A stretch of DNA of 64,000 nt from Bradyrhizobium sp. 132 (GCF_023074185.1 NZ_JADPKY010000132.1:372001-436000), one strand, 5' to 3'. Shown: positions 24,895 to 35,572, counted from the first letter of the stretch. Notes: generated by a model from the sequence alone, not told the origin. Program-made: numbers and translations.

Positions 24895-25767
24895 ATGGCA
24901 ACCCGGCAGACGCAGCTTCTCGCACGGACGCTCCTGACGCCTGCGGTCGGGCTGCTCTTCATCTGGATGATCGTCCCGCTCGCGCTGACGCTCTATTTCT
25001 CGACGCTGCACTACAGTCTGCTCGATCCCGGCTCGGAATCATTCGTCGGGCTGGAAAATTTCCGCTACTTCCTCACCGATCCCGCGTTCCTCGCTTCGCT
25101 CCAGAACACGCTGGTGCTGGTCGGCTCGGTGCTGGCGCTGACCGTCCTGCTCGGAATTCCGCTGGCGCTGCTGCTCGACCAGCCCGTGATCGGCCTCAAC
25201 ATCGTGCGGTTGATGGTGATCGCGCCGTTCTTCGTGATGCCGACGGTGAGCGCGCTGGTCTGGAAGAACCTGCTGATGCATCCGGTATCCGGGCTGTTTG
25301 CCTGGATCGCCTCGGTGTTCGGGCTGACGCCGATCGACTGGTTCAACGACATGCCGCTGCTTGCGGTGATCCTGATCGTGTCCTGGCAATGGCTGCCGTT
25401 CGCGACGCTGATTTTGCTCACTGCGATGCAGTCGCTCGACGAGGAGCAGAAGGAAGCCGCCGAAATGGACGGCGCCAGCGCGGTCTCGACCTTCATCTAC
25501 ATTACGTTGCCGCACCTCGCGCGTCCCATCACGGTGGTGATCCTGATCGAGACAATCTTCCTGCTCACCGTCTTTGCTGAAATTTACGTCACCACGGGAG
25601 GCGGCCCGGGACTGTCGACCACCAACATCGCTTTCCTGATCTATTCGCAGGCACTGATCCAGTACGATGTCGGCACCGCCTCGGCGGGCGGCCTCGTCGC
25701 TGTCGTGATCGCCAACGTCGTAGCTTTCTTCCTGGTCCGCATCGTCGGCCGCAATCTGGAGGCTTGA
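24895..25767 (+). CDS. Polyol ABC transporter permease (SmoF-like, MalF type)
   Basis: Inner-membrane permease of 290 residues of the CUT1 class with six predicted segments. The EAA loop DEEQKEAAEMDGASAVSTFIYITLPHLARPI that contacts the ATPase is near residues 180-215. Starting at ATG 24895 gives MATRQTQLLARTLLTPAVGLLFIWMIVPLAL, a usual N-terminus. Partner of the SmoG-like permease 3 bases downstream. Confidence 0.9.
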   Translation: MATRQTQLLARTLLTPAVGLLFIWMIVPLALTLYFSTLHYSLLDPGSESFVGLENFRYFLTDPAFLASLQNTLVLVGSVLALTVLLGIPLALLLDQPVIGLNIVRLMVIAPFFVMPTVSALVWKNLLMHPVSGLFAWIASVFGLTPIDWFNDMPLLAVILIVSWQWLPFATLILLTAMQSLDEEQKEAAEMDGASAVSTFIYITLPHLARPITVVILIETIFLLTVFAEIYVTTGGGPGLSTTNIAFLIYSQALIQYDVGTASAGGLVAVVIANVVAFFLVRIVGRNLEA

Positions 25768-25770
25768 GAC

Positions 25771-26601
25771 ATGGCGCGGATAGCGACGAGGCAGCGGGTC
25801 GTGGTCTCGACGATCGGGGCGTGGTTCTTCGGCTTCCTGATCTTCTTCCCGATCCTCTGGATGGTGCTGGCGAGCTTCAAGACCGAACTTGAGGCCTTCG
25901 CGATTCCACCATCCTTCCTGTTCTTCCACTGGACCACCGAGAACTACGCGACCGTGCAGGAGCGCAGCGACTATTTTCACCACGCGCTGAACTCGATCAT
26001 CATCGCCGGCGGCTCGACCCTCATTGCGCTTTTGATAGCTATCCCCGCGGCCTGGTCGATGGCGTTCTCGCCGACCAAACGCACCAAGGACATCCTGCTC
26101 TGGATGCTCTCGACCAAGATGATGCCGCCGGTCGGCGTGCTGGTTCCGATCTACCTGATCTACAAGACCTTCGGCCTGCTCGATTCCCGCATCGGCCTTG
26201 TCTTCATCCTGTGCCTCGGCAATCTGCCGATCGTGATCTGGATGCTGTTCACTTATTTCAAGGAGATCCCGCGCGACATCCTCGAAGCCGCGCGCATGGA
26301 CGGCGCAACAATAGGCCGCGAGCTGATCTATGTCCTGACGCCGATGGCGATCCCAGGGCTCGCATCGACCATGCTGCTGAACCTGATCCTGGCCTGGAAC
26401 GAGGCGTTCTGGACGCTCAATCTGTCGACCTCGAACGCCGCGCCGCTCACCACGTTCATCGCGTCTTATTCGAGCCCGGAAGGGCTGTTCTGGGCAAAGC
26501 TGTCGGCGGCCTCGACGCTGGCGATTGCGCCCATTCTCGTCCTCGGTTGGTTCAGCCAGAAGCAGCTCGTACGCGGGCTCACCTTTGGCGCGGTAAAGTA
26601 A
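25771..26601 (+). CDS. Polyol ABC transporter permease (SmoG-like, MalG type)
   Basis: Permease of 276 residues, second half of the membrane pair. The EAA motif is PRDILEAARMDGATIGRELIYVLTPMAIPG. Six hydrophobic segments are visible, the first around ISTIGAWFFGFLIFFPILWMVLA. It ends 16 bases before the ATPase gene. Confidence 0.9.
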   Translation: MARIATRQRVVVSTIGAWFFGFLIFFPILWMVLASFKTELEAFAIPPSFLFFHWTTENYATVQERSDYFHHALNSIIIAGGSTLIALLIAIPAAWSMAFSPTKRTKDILLWMLSTKMMPPVGVLVPIYLIYKTFGLLDSRIGLVFILCLGNLPIVIWMLFTYFKEIPRDILEAARMDGATIGRELIYVLTPMAIPGLASTMLLNLILAWNEAFWTLNLSTSNAAPLTTFIASYSSPEGLFWAKLSAASTLAIAPILVLGWFSQKQLVRGLTFGAVK

Positions 26602-26617
26602 GAAGGGCTGCCGAATC

Positions 26618-27625
<1,008 letters not shown>

Positions 27626-27634
27626 CAAGAGACC

Positions 27635-27666
27635 GCAAGAAACGGCAAAGAAACGGCAAAGAAACG
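27635..27666 (+). repeat. 11-base tandem repeat in the leader of the dehydrogenase gene
   Basis: GCAAAGAAACG occurs twice in tandem (27645-27655, 27656-27666), preceded by a 10-base variant GCAAGAAACG (27635-27644). It fills most of the 52-base gap and ends 11 bases before the ATG at 27678. Purine-rich, it may double as multiple ribosome-binding sites. Confidence 0.7.
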
Positions 27667-27677
27667 GAAATACCACC

Positions 27678-28451
27678 ATGTACCTGGAAAAATTCAAGCT
27701 GACTGGCAAGACCGCGTTCATCACGGGTGGCGGGCAGGGCATCGGGTTCGCCTGCGCCGAGGCGCTGGCTGAAGCCGGCGCCAGGGTCGTCATCGGCGAT
27801 CGCGACAGCAAGGTCGCCGACAGCGCGAAAGAGAGCCTGAAGGCGAAGGGCTACGACGCCGAGACGGCGATCATGGACGTGACCGACACCAGGCGCGTCG
27901 CGGAGGTCGCGAGCGATCTCGTCGCCCGCTATGGCAACGTCGACATCCTCGTCAACAATGCCGGCATTGCCCGCAGCGAGACGCCGGCGGAGACCGTGAC
28001 CGACGAGCACTGGCTCAACGTGATCGACGTCAATCTCAACGGCACCTTCTGGTGCTGCCGAGAGTTCGGCAAGCACATGCTCAACGCCAAGCGCGGCGCC
28101 ATCGTCAATGTCGGCTCGATGTCGGGTTTCATCGTCAACAAGCCGCAGGAGCAGTGCTTCTACAATGCCTCCAAGGCAGGGGTGCACCATCTCACCAAAT
28201 CGCTGGCCGCCGAGTGGGGCGCGCGCGGCGTCCGCGTCAACGCGGTGGCGCCGACCTATATCGAGACGCCCCTCAACGCCTTCGTGAAGAGCAATCCGAG
28301 AATGTACGATGCCTGGATTGGTGGAACCCCGATGGCGCGGATGGGGCAGGTCGATGAGATCGCCTCCGTCGTACTGTTCCTTGCCTCAGAGGCAGCGAGC
28401 CTGATGACCGGCAGCATTGTGCTGGTGGATGGCGGCTACACTTGCTGGTAG
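27678..28451 (+). CDS. Short-chain dehydrogenase/reductase (polyol dehydrogenase)
   Basis: NAD-type SDR of 257 residues. The cofactor loop is TGGGQGIG (16-23), Asp41 after the second strand points to NAD preference, and NNAG is at 93-96. The catalytic Ser147, Tyr162 and Lys166 stand in VGSMSG and YNASK. The C-terminal VLVDGGYTCW is typical. It resembles galactitol/arabinitol/sorbitol dehydrogenases. Following a polyol importer and preceding two sugar kinases, it probably oxidises the imported polyol to a ketose. Exact substrate unknown. Confidence 0.87.
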   Translation: MYLEKFKLTGKTAFITGGGQGIGFACAEALAEAGARVVIGDRDSKVADSAKESLKAKGYDAETAIMDVTDTRRVAEVASDLVARYGNVDILVNNAGIARSETPAETVTDEHWLNVIDVNLNGTFWCCREFGKHMLNAKRGAIVNVGSMSGFIVNKPQEQCFYNASKAGVHHLTKSLAAEWGARGVRVNAVAPTYIETPLNAFVKSNPRMYDAWIGGTPMARMGQVDEIASVVLFLASEAASLMTGSIVLVDGGYTCW

Positions 28452-28488
28452 GCTTGCGTCAAAATTGACGAAGCGACCGGGAGCGACA

Positions 28489-30138
28489 ATGCCGCGAGCG
28501 TATATCGGCGTCGACGTAGGGACCACGAGCACGCGGGCAGGGGTATTTGACGAGGCCGGCACCTTGCTGGCGATCGCACGGCATCCGATCAGGACCTGGC
28601 ACGAGGCCGGCGACATCGTCGAACAGTCGTCCCAGGATATCTGGGACGCCTGCGTGAGATCAGTGCGAGCCGCGATGGCGGAGGCTGGCATCGCGCCCGA
28701 CAGCGTCGGCGGCATTGGCTTCGACGCGACCTGTTCCCTCGTGGTGCTCGACCGGCAAGGCGAGCCGGTCACGGTCAGTGCCTCCGGCGACAAGCAACGC
28801 AACGTCATCGTCTGGATGGACCATCGCGCCACGGCTGAGGCGCGGCTGATCAACGAAACCGGTGACGCCGTGCTGCGCTACGTCGGCGACTCGATCTCGC
28901 CCGAGATGGAGATGCCGAAACTGCTGTGGTTGAAGCGGCACATGCGCGCGAGCTTCGACGCTGCAGGGCACTTCTTCGATCTGGCGGATTACCTGACCTG
29001 GCGCGCGACCGGCTCGCTGCAGCGCTCGACCTGCACCGTCACCTGCAAATGGAACTACCTCGCGCATGATGGCGGCGGCTGGAGCGCGCCGTTCTTTCAG
29101 CGCATCGGCCTCTCGGATTTCGTGGCCGAGAAATATGCCCGGATTGGCACCGAGATCGTCGCCCCCGGTACGGGCCTGGGTGCAGGTCTCACCCGCACTG
29201 CCGCGGCTGACCTCGGCCTGTCTGTGGGCACACCAGTCGGTGCGTCCCTGATCGATGCCCATGCCGGCGGCATCGGCGCGATCGGCGGTCGTGATGACTC
29301 GGACGGCGCGACCGATGTCAGCGACCGGCTCGCCTATATCATGGGCACGTCGGCCTGCATCATGGCGACGACCAAGGAGCCGTGCTTCGTGCCGGGCGTC
29401 TGGGGTCCTTACTATTCCGGCATGGTGCCGAACTTCTGGCTCAACGAAGGCGGTCAGTCGGCTGCGGGCGCGGCGATCGATCATCTCCTCAAATCGCATC
29501 CCGGCTTTGCCGAAGCGAGCGCGGCGGCGCGCAGTGAGGGCGTCGACCTCATCGAGTTCCTCGAGCGCCGCATCATCGCACGCGCAGGCGGCGCCATCCG
29601 CGCCGCGCTGCTGGCCTCCGACGTCCATGTCCTTCCCGAGTTCATCGGCAACCGCTCGCCCTACGCAGATCCTGACACGCGCGCGGTGATCGCAGGCCTC
29701 GATCTCGATACCGATATCGCCTCGATGGAACGGCTGTTCGTCGCCGGCCTGTGCGGGCTCGCCTATGGGCTTGCCGAGGTGATCGAGGCCTTTGCCGCGC
29801 ATGGCGTTCGCTCCAGCATCATGATCATGGGCGGAGGAGCGAGCCGTAGCCCGCTGGTGCGGCAGATCATGGCGGACACCACCGGCCTCACGGTCGCGCT
29901 GCCGCAGACCAAAGAACCGGTGCTGCTCGGCGCCGCGATGCTCGGCGCGGTGGCCGGCGGCGCCTATGCCTCGATCGGCGAGACCATGGCCAAAATGTCG
30001 ACGCTGGGACGAAAGAGCGAGCCGACCGCGCCCGATATCGCCGCCTTTCACGCCCGCAAGCGCGAGGTCTACAAGCTGCTTCGCGAGGTCGATCGCGGCA
30101 GCCGTGCCGCGATGGCCAGAGGTCGAAACGAATGCTGA
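28489..30138 (+). CDS. FGGY-family carbohydrate kinase (ribulokinase-like)
   Basis: Kinase of 549 residues. The first FGGY domain starts YIGVDVGTTSTRAGVFD (phosphate loop) and the second contains the catalytic Asp in GASLIDAHAGGIGAIGG and the ATP-site loop IMIMGGGASRSPLVRQIMAD. Length and the DATCSLVV segment fit the D-ribulokinase/YDR109-like group rather than xylulokinase, though xylulose cannot be ruled out. Start at 28489 follows GGGAGCG. The last bases overlap the PfkB gene by 7 bases. Confidence 0.87.
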   Translation: MPRAYIGVDVGTTSTRAGVFDEAGTLLAIARHPIRTWHEAGDIVEQSSQDIWDACVRSVRAAMAEAGIAPDSVGGIGFDATCSLVVLDRQGEPVTVSASGDKQRNVIVWMDHRATAEARLINETGDAVLRYVGDSISPEMEMPKLLWLKRHMRASFDAAGHFFDLADYLTWRATGSLQRSTCTVTCKWNYLAHDGGGWSAPFFQRIGLSDFVAEKYARIGTEIVAPGTGLGAGLTRTAAADLGLSVGTPVGASLIDAHAGGIGAIGGRDDSDGATDVSDRLAYIMGTSACIMATTKEPCFVPGVWGPYYSGMVPNFWLNEGGQSAAGAAIDHLLKSHPGFAEASAAARSEGVDLIEFLERRIIARAGGAIRAALLASDVHVLPEFIGNRSPYADPDTRAVIAGLDLDTDIASMERLFVAGLCGLAYGLAEVIEAFAAHGVRSSIMIMGGGASRSPLVRQIMADTTGLTVALPQTKEPVLLGAAMLGAVAGGAYASIGETMAKMSTLGRKSEPTAPDIAAFHARKREVYKLLREVDRGSRAAMARGRNEC

Positions 30139-31064
30139 TTACCTGCGGCGATGCGCTGATCGATTTCGTCCCGACGCGAAACACCGACGGGCGCGAAGCG
30201 GTGATGCCGGCCGTCGGCGGCTCCTGCCTCAACGTCGCGATCGGCATGGCGCGGCTGGGCGCGCCGACAGGCTTCGTCGGCGGCATCTCGACCGACCTGT
30301 TCGGGCAGATGATCGCCGATCACGCGACAGCGTCGAATGTCGAACTCGCTCTCGCCACAAGCAGCGATCACCAGACCACGCTCGCCTTCGTTCGCATCGT
30401 CGCGGGCGAGTCGCACTACGCGTTCTACGATGCCGAGACTGCGACGCGGAACTGGACCTATCGGCGCGGCACCATTCCATTCGCGACCGTCGAAGCCGTC
30501 CATGTCGGCTCGACCACGCTTGTCAATGACCAGGGTGCCGCCGAGACCAAGGCCCTGATCGCGGACGCACGGGCGTTGTCGACAATCTCTTTTGATCCGA
30601 ACTGCCGGCCCAACCTCGTCAAGGACAAGCCCGCCTATCTCGCGCGCATGGCGGAGTTCGCCGACAGCGCAGATCTCATCAAGATGTCCGACGTCGATTT
30701 CGCCTACCTGTTCGGCGACGAGCCGTATCACCAGCGCGCCGGCACGCTGCTCGCACGGGGCGCGAGCCTTGTCGTCGTCACCCGCGGCAACAGCGGCGCC
30801 ATCGCGTGGCATGCGGGGGCAGGGCAGATCGAGGTCGCTGCACCTAAGGCCGAGGTGGCCGACACCATCGGCGCGGGCGATAGTTTTCAGGCGGCGCTGT
30901 TGTTCGCCCTGCACAAGCAGGGGCGTCTCGCCCGACAACAGTTGAAGGACATCGGCGCGGACGAGCTTCGCCGTGCGCTGTCCTTTGCCGCCAATTGCGC
31001 CGGCCTGACCTGCACCCGTCCCGGTGCCGATCCGCCGTGGAGCCACGAGATCAATTGGAGCTAG
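30132..31064 (+). CDS. PfkB-family carbohydrate kinase (fructokinase-like)
   Basis: Kinase of 310 residues. The N-terminal ITCGDALIDFVP and the GGSCLNVAIGMARLG motif bind sugar. The C-terminal anion hole and catalytic Asp are DTIGAGDSFQAALLFAL. It fits fructokinase-type PfkB proteins. In the polyol operon it would phosphorylate fructose formed from sorbitol or mannitol. Overlaps the upstream FGGY gene by 7 bases and is the last gene of the unit. Confidence 0.9.
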   Translation: MLITCGDALIDFVPTRNTDGREAVMPAVGGSCLNVAIGMARLGAPTGFVGGISTDLFGQMIADHATASNVELALATSSDHQTTLAFVRIVAGESHYAFYDAETATRNWTYRRGTIPFATVEAVHVGSTTLVNDQGAAETKALIADARALSTISFDPNCRPNLVKDKPAYLARMAEFADSADLIKMSDVDFAYLFGDEPYHQRAGTLLARGASLVVVTRGNSGAIAWHAGAGQIEVAAPKAEVADTIGAGDSFQAALLFALHKQGRLARQQLKDIGADELRRALSFAANCAGLTCTRPGADPPWSHEINWS

Positions 31065-31194
31065 TAGCTAGCGCGTCAGGCCTCGCCCCCATTTCCGAGT
31101 TGTCTCGGTGGACTGCGGCCATGCGCAAGCCGAATTGGACAGGATCGGTGCACGCTGGCAAGGTCCGCGCATCCTGACGCGAGGCGGTCCTTCT

Positions 31195-32616
31195 ATGAAC
31201 GATGATCTCAGTTTCCTGTCCGCCACCGAAATACGCGCGCGCATCGACCGCAAGGAAGTCTCCCCCGTCGAACTTGTCAGCGCCGTGCTCGCGCGCGCCG
31301 AGGCGCTCCAGCCCCAGTTGAACTGCTTCATCACGCTCTGTGGCGGCGAGGCGATGGCAGAGGCGCGCGCGGCCGAGCGCAAAATGATGGCCGGCGAACC
31401 ACTCGGCCTGCTGCACGGCATCCCCGTCACCGTCAAGGACATCGTCAACACCAGAGGCGTGAAGACCACTTTCGGCGCCGTTCCCTACAAGGACAATGTG
31501 CCGAATGAGGATGCCGTGGCGGTCGCGCGGCTGCGTGCGCAAGGCGCGATCCTGATCGGCAAGACCACCACGCCGGAATTCGGGAGCAAGTGCCTGACCG
31601 ACTCGCCGCTGTTCGGCCGCACCCGCAACGCCTGGAGCGCGGAGCGGTCCTCGGGCGGCTCCAGCGGCGGCGCGGCGGTCGCCGTTGCCAGCGGCGTCGC
31701 GCCGCTTGCGATCGCGACCGATGGCGGCGGCTCGACACGGATTCCCGCCGCCTGCAACGGCGTGGTCGGGCTGAAGCAGAGCAACGGCGTCATCCCGCAC
31801 AGCCAGGCGCTCGATGCCTTCGGCAACCAGACCTATGTCACGCCGATGACGCGAACCGTTGCCGACACCGCGCTGATGATGCAGGCGATGGCCGGCGAGG
31901 ATTCTTGCGATCCCTGGTCGATCGGCGTTCCCGTGCCTGACTTCATCGGCACCGCTCTGCCGCGCGGCGATCTGCGTGGGCAGAAAATCTTGTACTGCCT
32001 GTCGCCGCCCGGACGCCCTGTCTCTGCAGATGTCGACGCCGGCTTCAAGGCGAGTCTCGACCGGCTCGCCGGGCTCGGTGCCGAGCTCGAGGAATTTTCC
32101 GGCGAGGGGTTCGACATCGAACCGATCTGGCGCGCCATCAATCACACCGTCTGGCGCACGCGCTTTTCAAAGCTCGTGGCCGAGCACGGCGACGCCCTCA
32201 GCGAAGCCTTCGTCAAGCAGGTCGCGCTTGCGACCAACGTCAGCGGCGTCACCTATCAGGAAGCGATGTTCGCGCGCACGGCGTTGTTCCGCCGGGTGCA
32301 ATCCCTGCTTGCGCGCGGGCACCTGCTGGCGATGCCGACCCTCACGCGCACCGCGCTGCCGATCGATCAAGACCTGTTCGGCACCATCGAGATCGACGGC
32401 AAGCACTTTGACAGCGTCCGGCCGCACTGGTTCCCCTGGACCATGTCGTTCAACATGACCGGACACCCCGCCATCAGTCTGCCGTGCGGCTTCGGCCGCG
32501 ACGGCCTGCCGATCGGCCTTCAACTCGTCGGCCGCTTCCGCAGCGATGCGGACTTGCTGCGCGTGAGCGCGCTGTTCGAGGCGTCGCACGACCTTCTGTC
32601 CCGCTGGCCGGATTGA
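31195..32616 (+). CDS. Amidase (amidase-signature family)
   Basis: Amide hydrolase of 473 residues. The Ser-cisSer-Lys triad is visible: Lys81 in VTVKDIVNT, the cis-Ser in RSSGGSSGGAAVAVA (about 156-157), and nucleophile Ser180 in DGGGSTRIPA. No signal peptide. The ATG at 31195 starts MNDDLSFLSATEIRARI, a usual opening. Located 99 bases ahead of a peptide-type ABC transporter, so it may act on an imported amide or small peptide. The substrate is unknown. Confidence 0.9.
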   Translation: MNDDLSFLSATEIRARIDRKEVSPVELVSAVLARAEALQPQLNCFITLCGGEAMAEARAAERKMMAGEPLGLLHGIPVTVKDIVNTRGVKTTFGAVPYKDNVPNEDAVAVARLRAQGAILIGKTTTPEFGSKCLTDSPLFGRTRNAWSAERSSGGSSGGAAVAVASGVAPLAIATDGGGSTRIPAACNGVVGLKQSNGVIPHSQALDAFGNQTYVTPMTRTVADTALMMQAMAGEDSCDPWSIGVPVPDFIGTALPRGDLRGQKILYCLSPPGRPVSADVDAGFKASLDRLAGLGAELEEFSGEGFDIEPIWRAINHTVWRTRFSKLVAEHGDALSEAFVKQVALATNVSGVTYQEAMFARTALFRRVQSLLARGHLLAMPTLTRTALPIDQDLFGTIEIDGKHFDSVRPHWFPWTMSFNMTGHPAISLPCGFGRDGLPIGLQLVGRFRSDADLLRVSALFEASHDLLSRWPD

Positions 32617-32631
32617 GCAGATGGGCATGCA

Positions 32632-32658
32632 GCAAAGGACTTGTTTGCAAAGGACTTG
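32632..32658 (+). repeat. 12-base direct repeat between amidase and transporter genes
   Basis: GCAAAGGACTTG at 32632-32643 and again at 32647-32658, separated by TTT (15-base period). It lies in the 99-base gap before the permease and could be a tandem regulator site or a slippage product. Confidence 0.6.
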
Positions 32659-32715
32659 CCTCCGGCGCCCGGACGTGTTGATCGTGCCGCGGATGAGCCC
32701 TGAATCCGAGCGCGC

Positions 32716-33666
32716 ATGAGCGTATTTGTCCTCCGCCGTCTGCTGACTTTGCTGGCGACGCTGGTCGGCGCATCCGTGATCATTTTTTTGGTGCTGGATG
32801 CTCTTCCGGGCAATGCCGCGCAGATGCTGATGGGCGCCGACGCCTCGGCCGACGCGGTGCGCGCGCTCACCGTCAAGCTCGGGCTCGACCAGCCGCTGAC
32901 GGTTCGCTATTTGCAGTGGATCAAGGGCCTTCTCGTCGGCGATCTCGGCAACTCCTATGTCTACGGCACACCGGTCGCGAGCCTGATCGCGGAGCGGCTG
33001 GTGCTGACCATTCCGCTTGCGATCATGGCGATGCTGATCACGGTGACGCTGGCGCTCTCGGCCGGCATCTACACCGCGGCCAATCACAACAAGCTCGGCG
33101 ATGTCGGCGTGATGTCGCTGACGCAGATCGGCATCGCGCTGCCGAACTTCTGGTTTGCGATCCTGCTGGTGCTGTTGTTTTCGGTGCGGCTGCAATGGCT
33201 GTCCGCGGGCGGCTTTCCCGGCTGGGAGGACGGCATCTGGCTCGGCATCAAATCGCTGCTGCTGCCTGCGCTCTCGCTGGCGGTGGTGCAGGCCGCGATC
33301 CTCGCTCGCGTCACGCGTTCGGCGGTGCTGGAAGTGCTGCGTGAAGACTTCGTCCGCACGGCGCGGGCGAAGGGTCTCGGCAAGCGCGAGGTGCTGTGGC
33401 GCCACGTGCTGCGCAACGCCATGATCCCCGTGATGACGGTGATTGGGCTGCAATTCGCCAATCTGCTCGCCGGCACCATCGTGATCGAGAACGTGTTCTA
33501 TCTGCCCGGCCTCGGTCGCCTGATCTTCCAGTCGATCGCCAACCGCGATCTGATCGTGGTGCGCAACTGCGTGATGCTGCTCGCGACCATGGTCGTCATC
33601 GTCAATTTCGTGGTCGACGTGCTCTATGCTTTCGTCGATCCCCGCATCAAGGTCCACGACCTGTGA
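32716..33666 (+). CDS. Peptide/nickel ABC transporter permease (DppB type)
   Basis: Inner-membrane permease of 316 residues. The N-terminus MSVFVLRRLLTLLATLVGASVIIFLVLDALPG is typical of DppB/OppB/GsiC. The EAA loop reads DFVRTARAKGLGKREVLWRHVLRNAMIPVMTVIGLQ. First of five genes encoding a complete oligopeptide-type importer; its stop overlaps the next start (GTGA). Confidence 0.92.
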   Translation: MSVFVLRRLLTLLATLVGASVIIFLVLDALPGNAAQMLMGADASADAVRALTVKLGLDQPLTVRYLQWIKGLLVGDLGNSYVYGTPVASLIAERLVLTIPLAIMAMLITVTLALSAGIYTAANHNKLGDVGVMSLTQIGIALPNFWFAILLVLLFSVRLQWLSAGGFPGWEDGIWLGIKSLLLPALSLAVVQAAILARVTRSAVLEVLREDFVRTARAKGLGKREVLWRHVLRNAMIPVMTVIGLQFANLLAGTIVIENVFYLPGLGRLIFQSIANRDLIVVRNCVMLLATMVVIVNFVVDVLYAFVDPRIKVHDL

Positions 33667-34556
33667 GCGCGCCACTGACCACCCTCGTCGACGCGCCGGC
33701 CGCAACGCGTGCTCTGCCGGCCCGGACCTTCTGGCGCCGCGCGCTGCGCCATCGCAGTTTTGTGCTGGGCGGTGCGCTGAGCCTGCTGGTGCTCGCCTCC
33801 GCACTGCTCTCGCTGGTGTGGACGCCGTGGTCACCCTACGAGATCGACATCGCCTCGAAGCTCCGGCCGCCCTCGGCCGCGCACTGGCTCGGCACCGACG
33901 TCTTCGGCCGCGACATCGTCTCGCTGCTGCTCGCGGGTGCCCGCTCCACCATCATGGTCGGTATCATCGCGGTGAGCATCGGTCTCACCTTCGGCGTCTG
34001 CCTCGGCCTGGTGGCGTCGGCCCGGCGCGGCTGGACCGAAGAGATCATCATGCGCTTCTCCGATTTCACCTTCGCCTTTCCGGCCGTGCTGTCCGCGATC
34101 ATGCTCTCCGCGGTCGTTGGGCCCGGCATGGTGACCTCGATCGTCGCCATCGGCATCTTTCAGATTCCGACGCTGATCCGGCTGACGCGCGGCTCGGCCA
34201 ACGCGATCTGGGCGCGCGAATTCGTGCTGGCCGCGCGCGCGGCGGGGAAGGGATCTTTCCGCATCACCATCGAGCACGTCCTGCCCAACATCCTGTCGAT
34301 CCTGATCGTGCAGGCAACCATCCAGTTCGCGCTCGCGATCCTCGCGGAGGCCGCGCTGTCCTATCTCGGGCTCGGTACGCAGCCGCCGCAGCCGTCCTGG
34401 GGCCGCATGCTGAACGACGCACAGACATTGTTGTTCCAGTCCCCGATGCTCGCGGTCTATCCGGGCGCTGCGATCGCGGTCGCCGTGCTCGGCCTCAATC
34501 TCCTCGGCGACGGATTGCGCGATCTGCTCGATCCACGACTGGCGCGGGAGCGATGA
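33663..34556 (+). CDS. Peptide/nickel ABC transporter permease (DppC type)
   Basis: Permease of 297 residues, partner of the DppB-type protein. The HWLGTDVFGRDIVSLLLAGARSTIMVG stretch after the first membrane helix and the EFVLAARAAGKGSFRITIEHVLPNILSILIVQ loop identify the family. Starts at GTG 33663 overlapping the previous stop, and ends overlapping the ATPase start (ATGA). Confidence 0.92.
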   Translation: MSAPLTTLVDAPAATRALPARTFWRRALRHRSFVLGGALSLLVLASALLSLVWTPWSPYEIDIASKLRPPSAAHWLGTDVFGRDIVSLLLAGARSTIMVGIIAVSIGLTFGVCLGLVASARRGWTEEIIMRFSDFTFAFPAVLSAIMLSAVVGPGMVTSIVAIGIFQIPTLIRLTRGSANAIWAREFVLAARAAGKGSFRITIEHVLPNILSILIVQATIQFALAILAEAALSYLGLGTQPPQPSWGRMLNDAQTLLFQSPMLAVYPGAAIAVAVLGLNLLGDGLRDLLDPRLARER

Positions 34557-35568
34557 CGATGAGCGAGCGCTCGACCATGCCGCTCATCGAGGTCGAAAAT
34601 CTCGGCGTGCACCTCAACACGAGCCGCGGGCCGGCACAGGCGGTGCGCGGCGTCAGCTTCGTCCTGAAACGCGGCGAGACGCTCGGGCTCGTCGGCGAGT
34701 CCGGCTGCGGCAAGTCGGTGACCGCGCTGTCGCTGATGGGACTGCTGCCCGACAGCGCGATCGTCACCGGCAGCATCAAGCTGGATGGAAGCGAACTCGT
34801 CGGGCTTTCGGATGCGGATTATTGCAGCCTGCGCGGCAACCGCATCAGCATGATCTTCCAGGAGCCGATGACCGCGCTCAACCCAATGCACACGATCGGC
34901 CATCAAGTCGCCGAGCCGCTGCGCCGTCACAAGAAATACTCGGCGGCGCAGGCGCGTAAAGAGTCGATCGCCTTGCTCGACCGCGTCGGGCTACCCGATC
35001 CGGCCAGGCGCATCGATGCCTATCCGCACCAATTCTCCGGCGGCCAGCGCCAGCGCGTCACCATCGCGATGGCGCTCGCCTGCGAGCCGGACCTTCTGAT
35101 CGCGGACGAGCCGACCACGGCGCTCGACGTCACTATCCAGGGCCAGATCCTCGACCTCATCGCCGACCTCGTCGATGAACGCGGCATGTCGATGATCCTG
35201 ATCTCGCACGATCTCGGCGTCATCGCCGAGAACGTGCAGCGGATGATGGTGATGTATGGCGGCACGGTCGTCGAGAGCGGGCCGACCGACGAGGTGTTCC
35301 GGCGGATGGGACATCCCTACACGCAGGGCCTGTTCCGCGCCCGGCCGAAGCTCGGCGCACGCAAGGGGACGCGGCTGACGACGATCTCGGGCACGGTGCC
35401 GGAGCTCGCGGATCTGCCTTCCGGCTGTACCTTCGCCGATCGGTGTCCGCTCGTGATCGAGCCGTGTCGGACCGCGCTTCCACCGATGGTGGACGTCGGA
35501 CCTGGCCACTTCGTGCGCTGCATCCGGACGGACGTGTCCATGGCCGCGAATGTCGGAGCGCTGTCCGC

Positions 35569-35572
<4 letters not shown>
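34553..35572 (+). CDS. Peptide ABC transporter ATPase (DppD/OppD type)
   Basis: ATPase of 339 residues. Walker A GESGCGKSV, Q-loop FQEPMTALNPM, signature FSGGQRQRVTIAMAL, Walker B LLIADEPTTALD. The C-terminal cysteine region SGCTFADRCPLVIEPCR is the usual extension of this class, in some members binding an iron-sulfur cluster. Overlaps neighbours at both ends by 4 bases. Confidence 0.92.

Noticed and set aside
27635..27666. Possible CRISPR-like array
   Set aside because: Only two to three 11-base units without spacers; no cas gene anywhere in the window.
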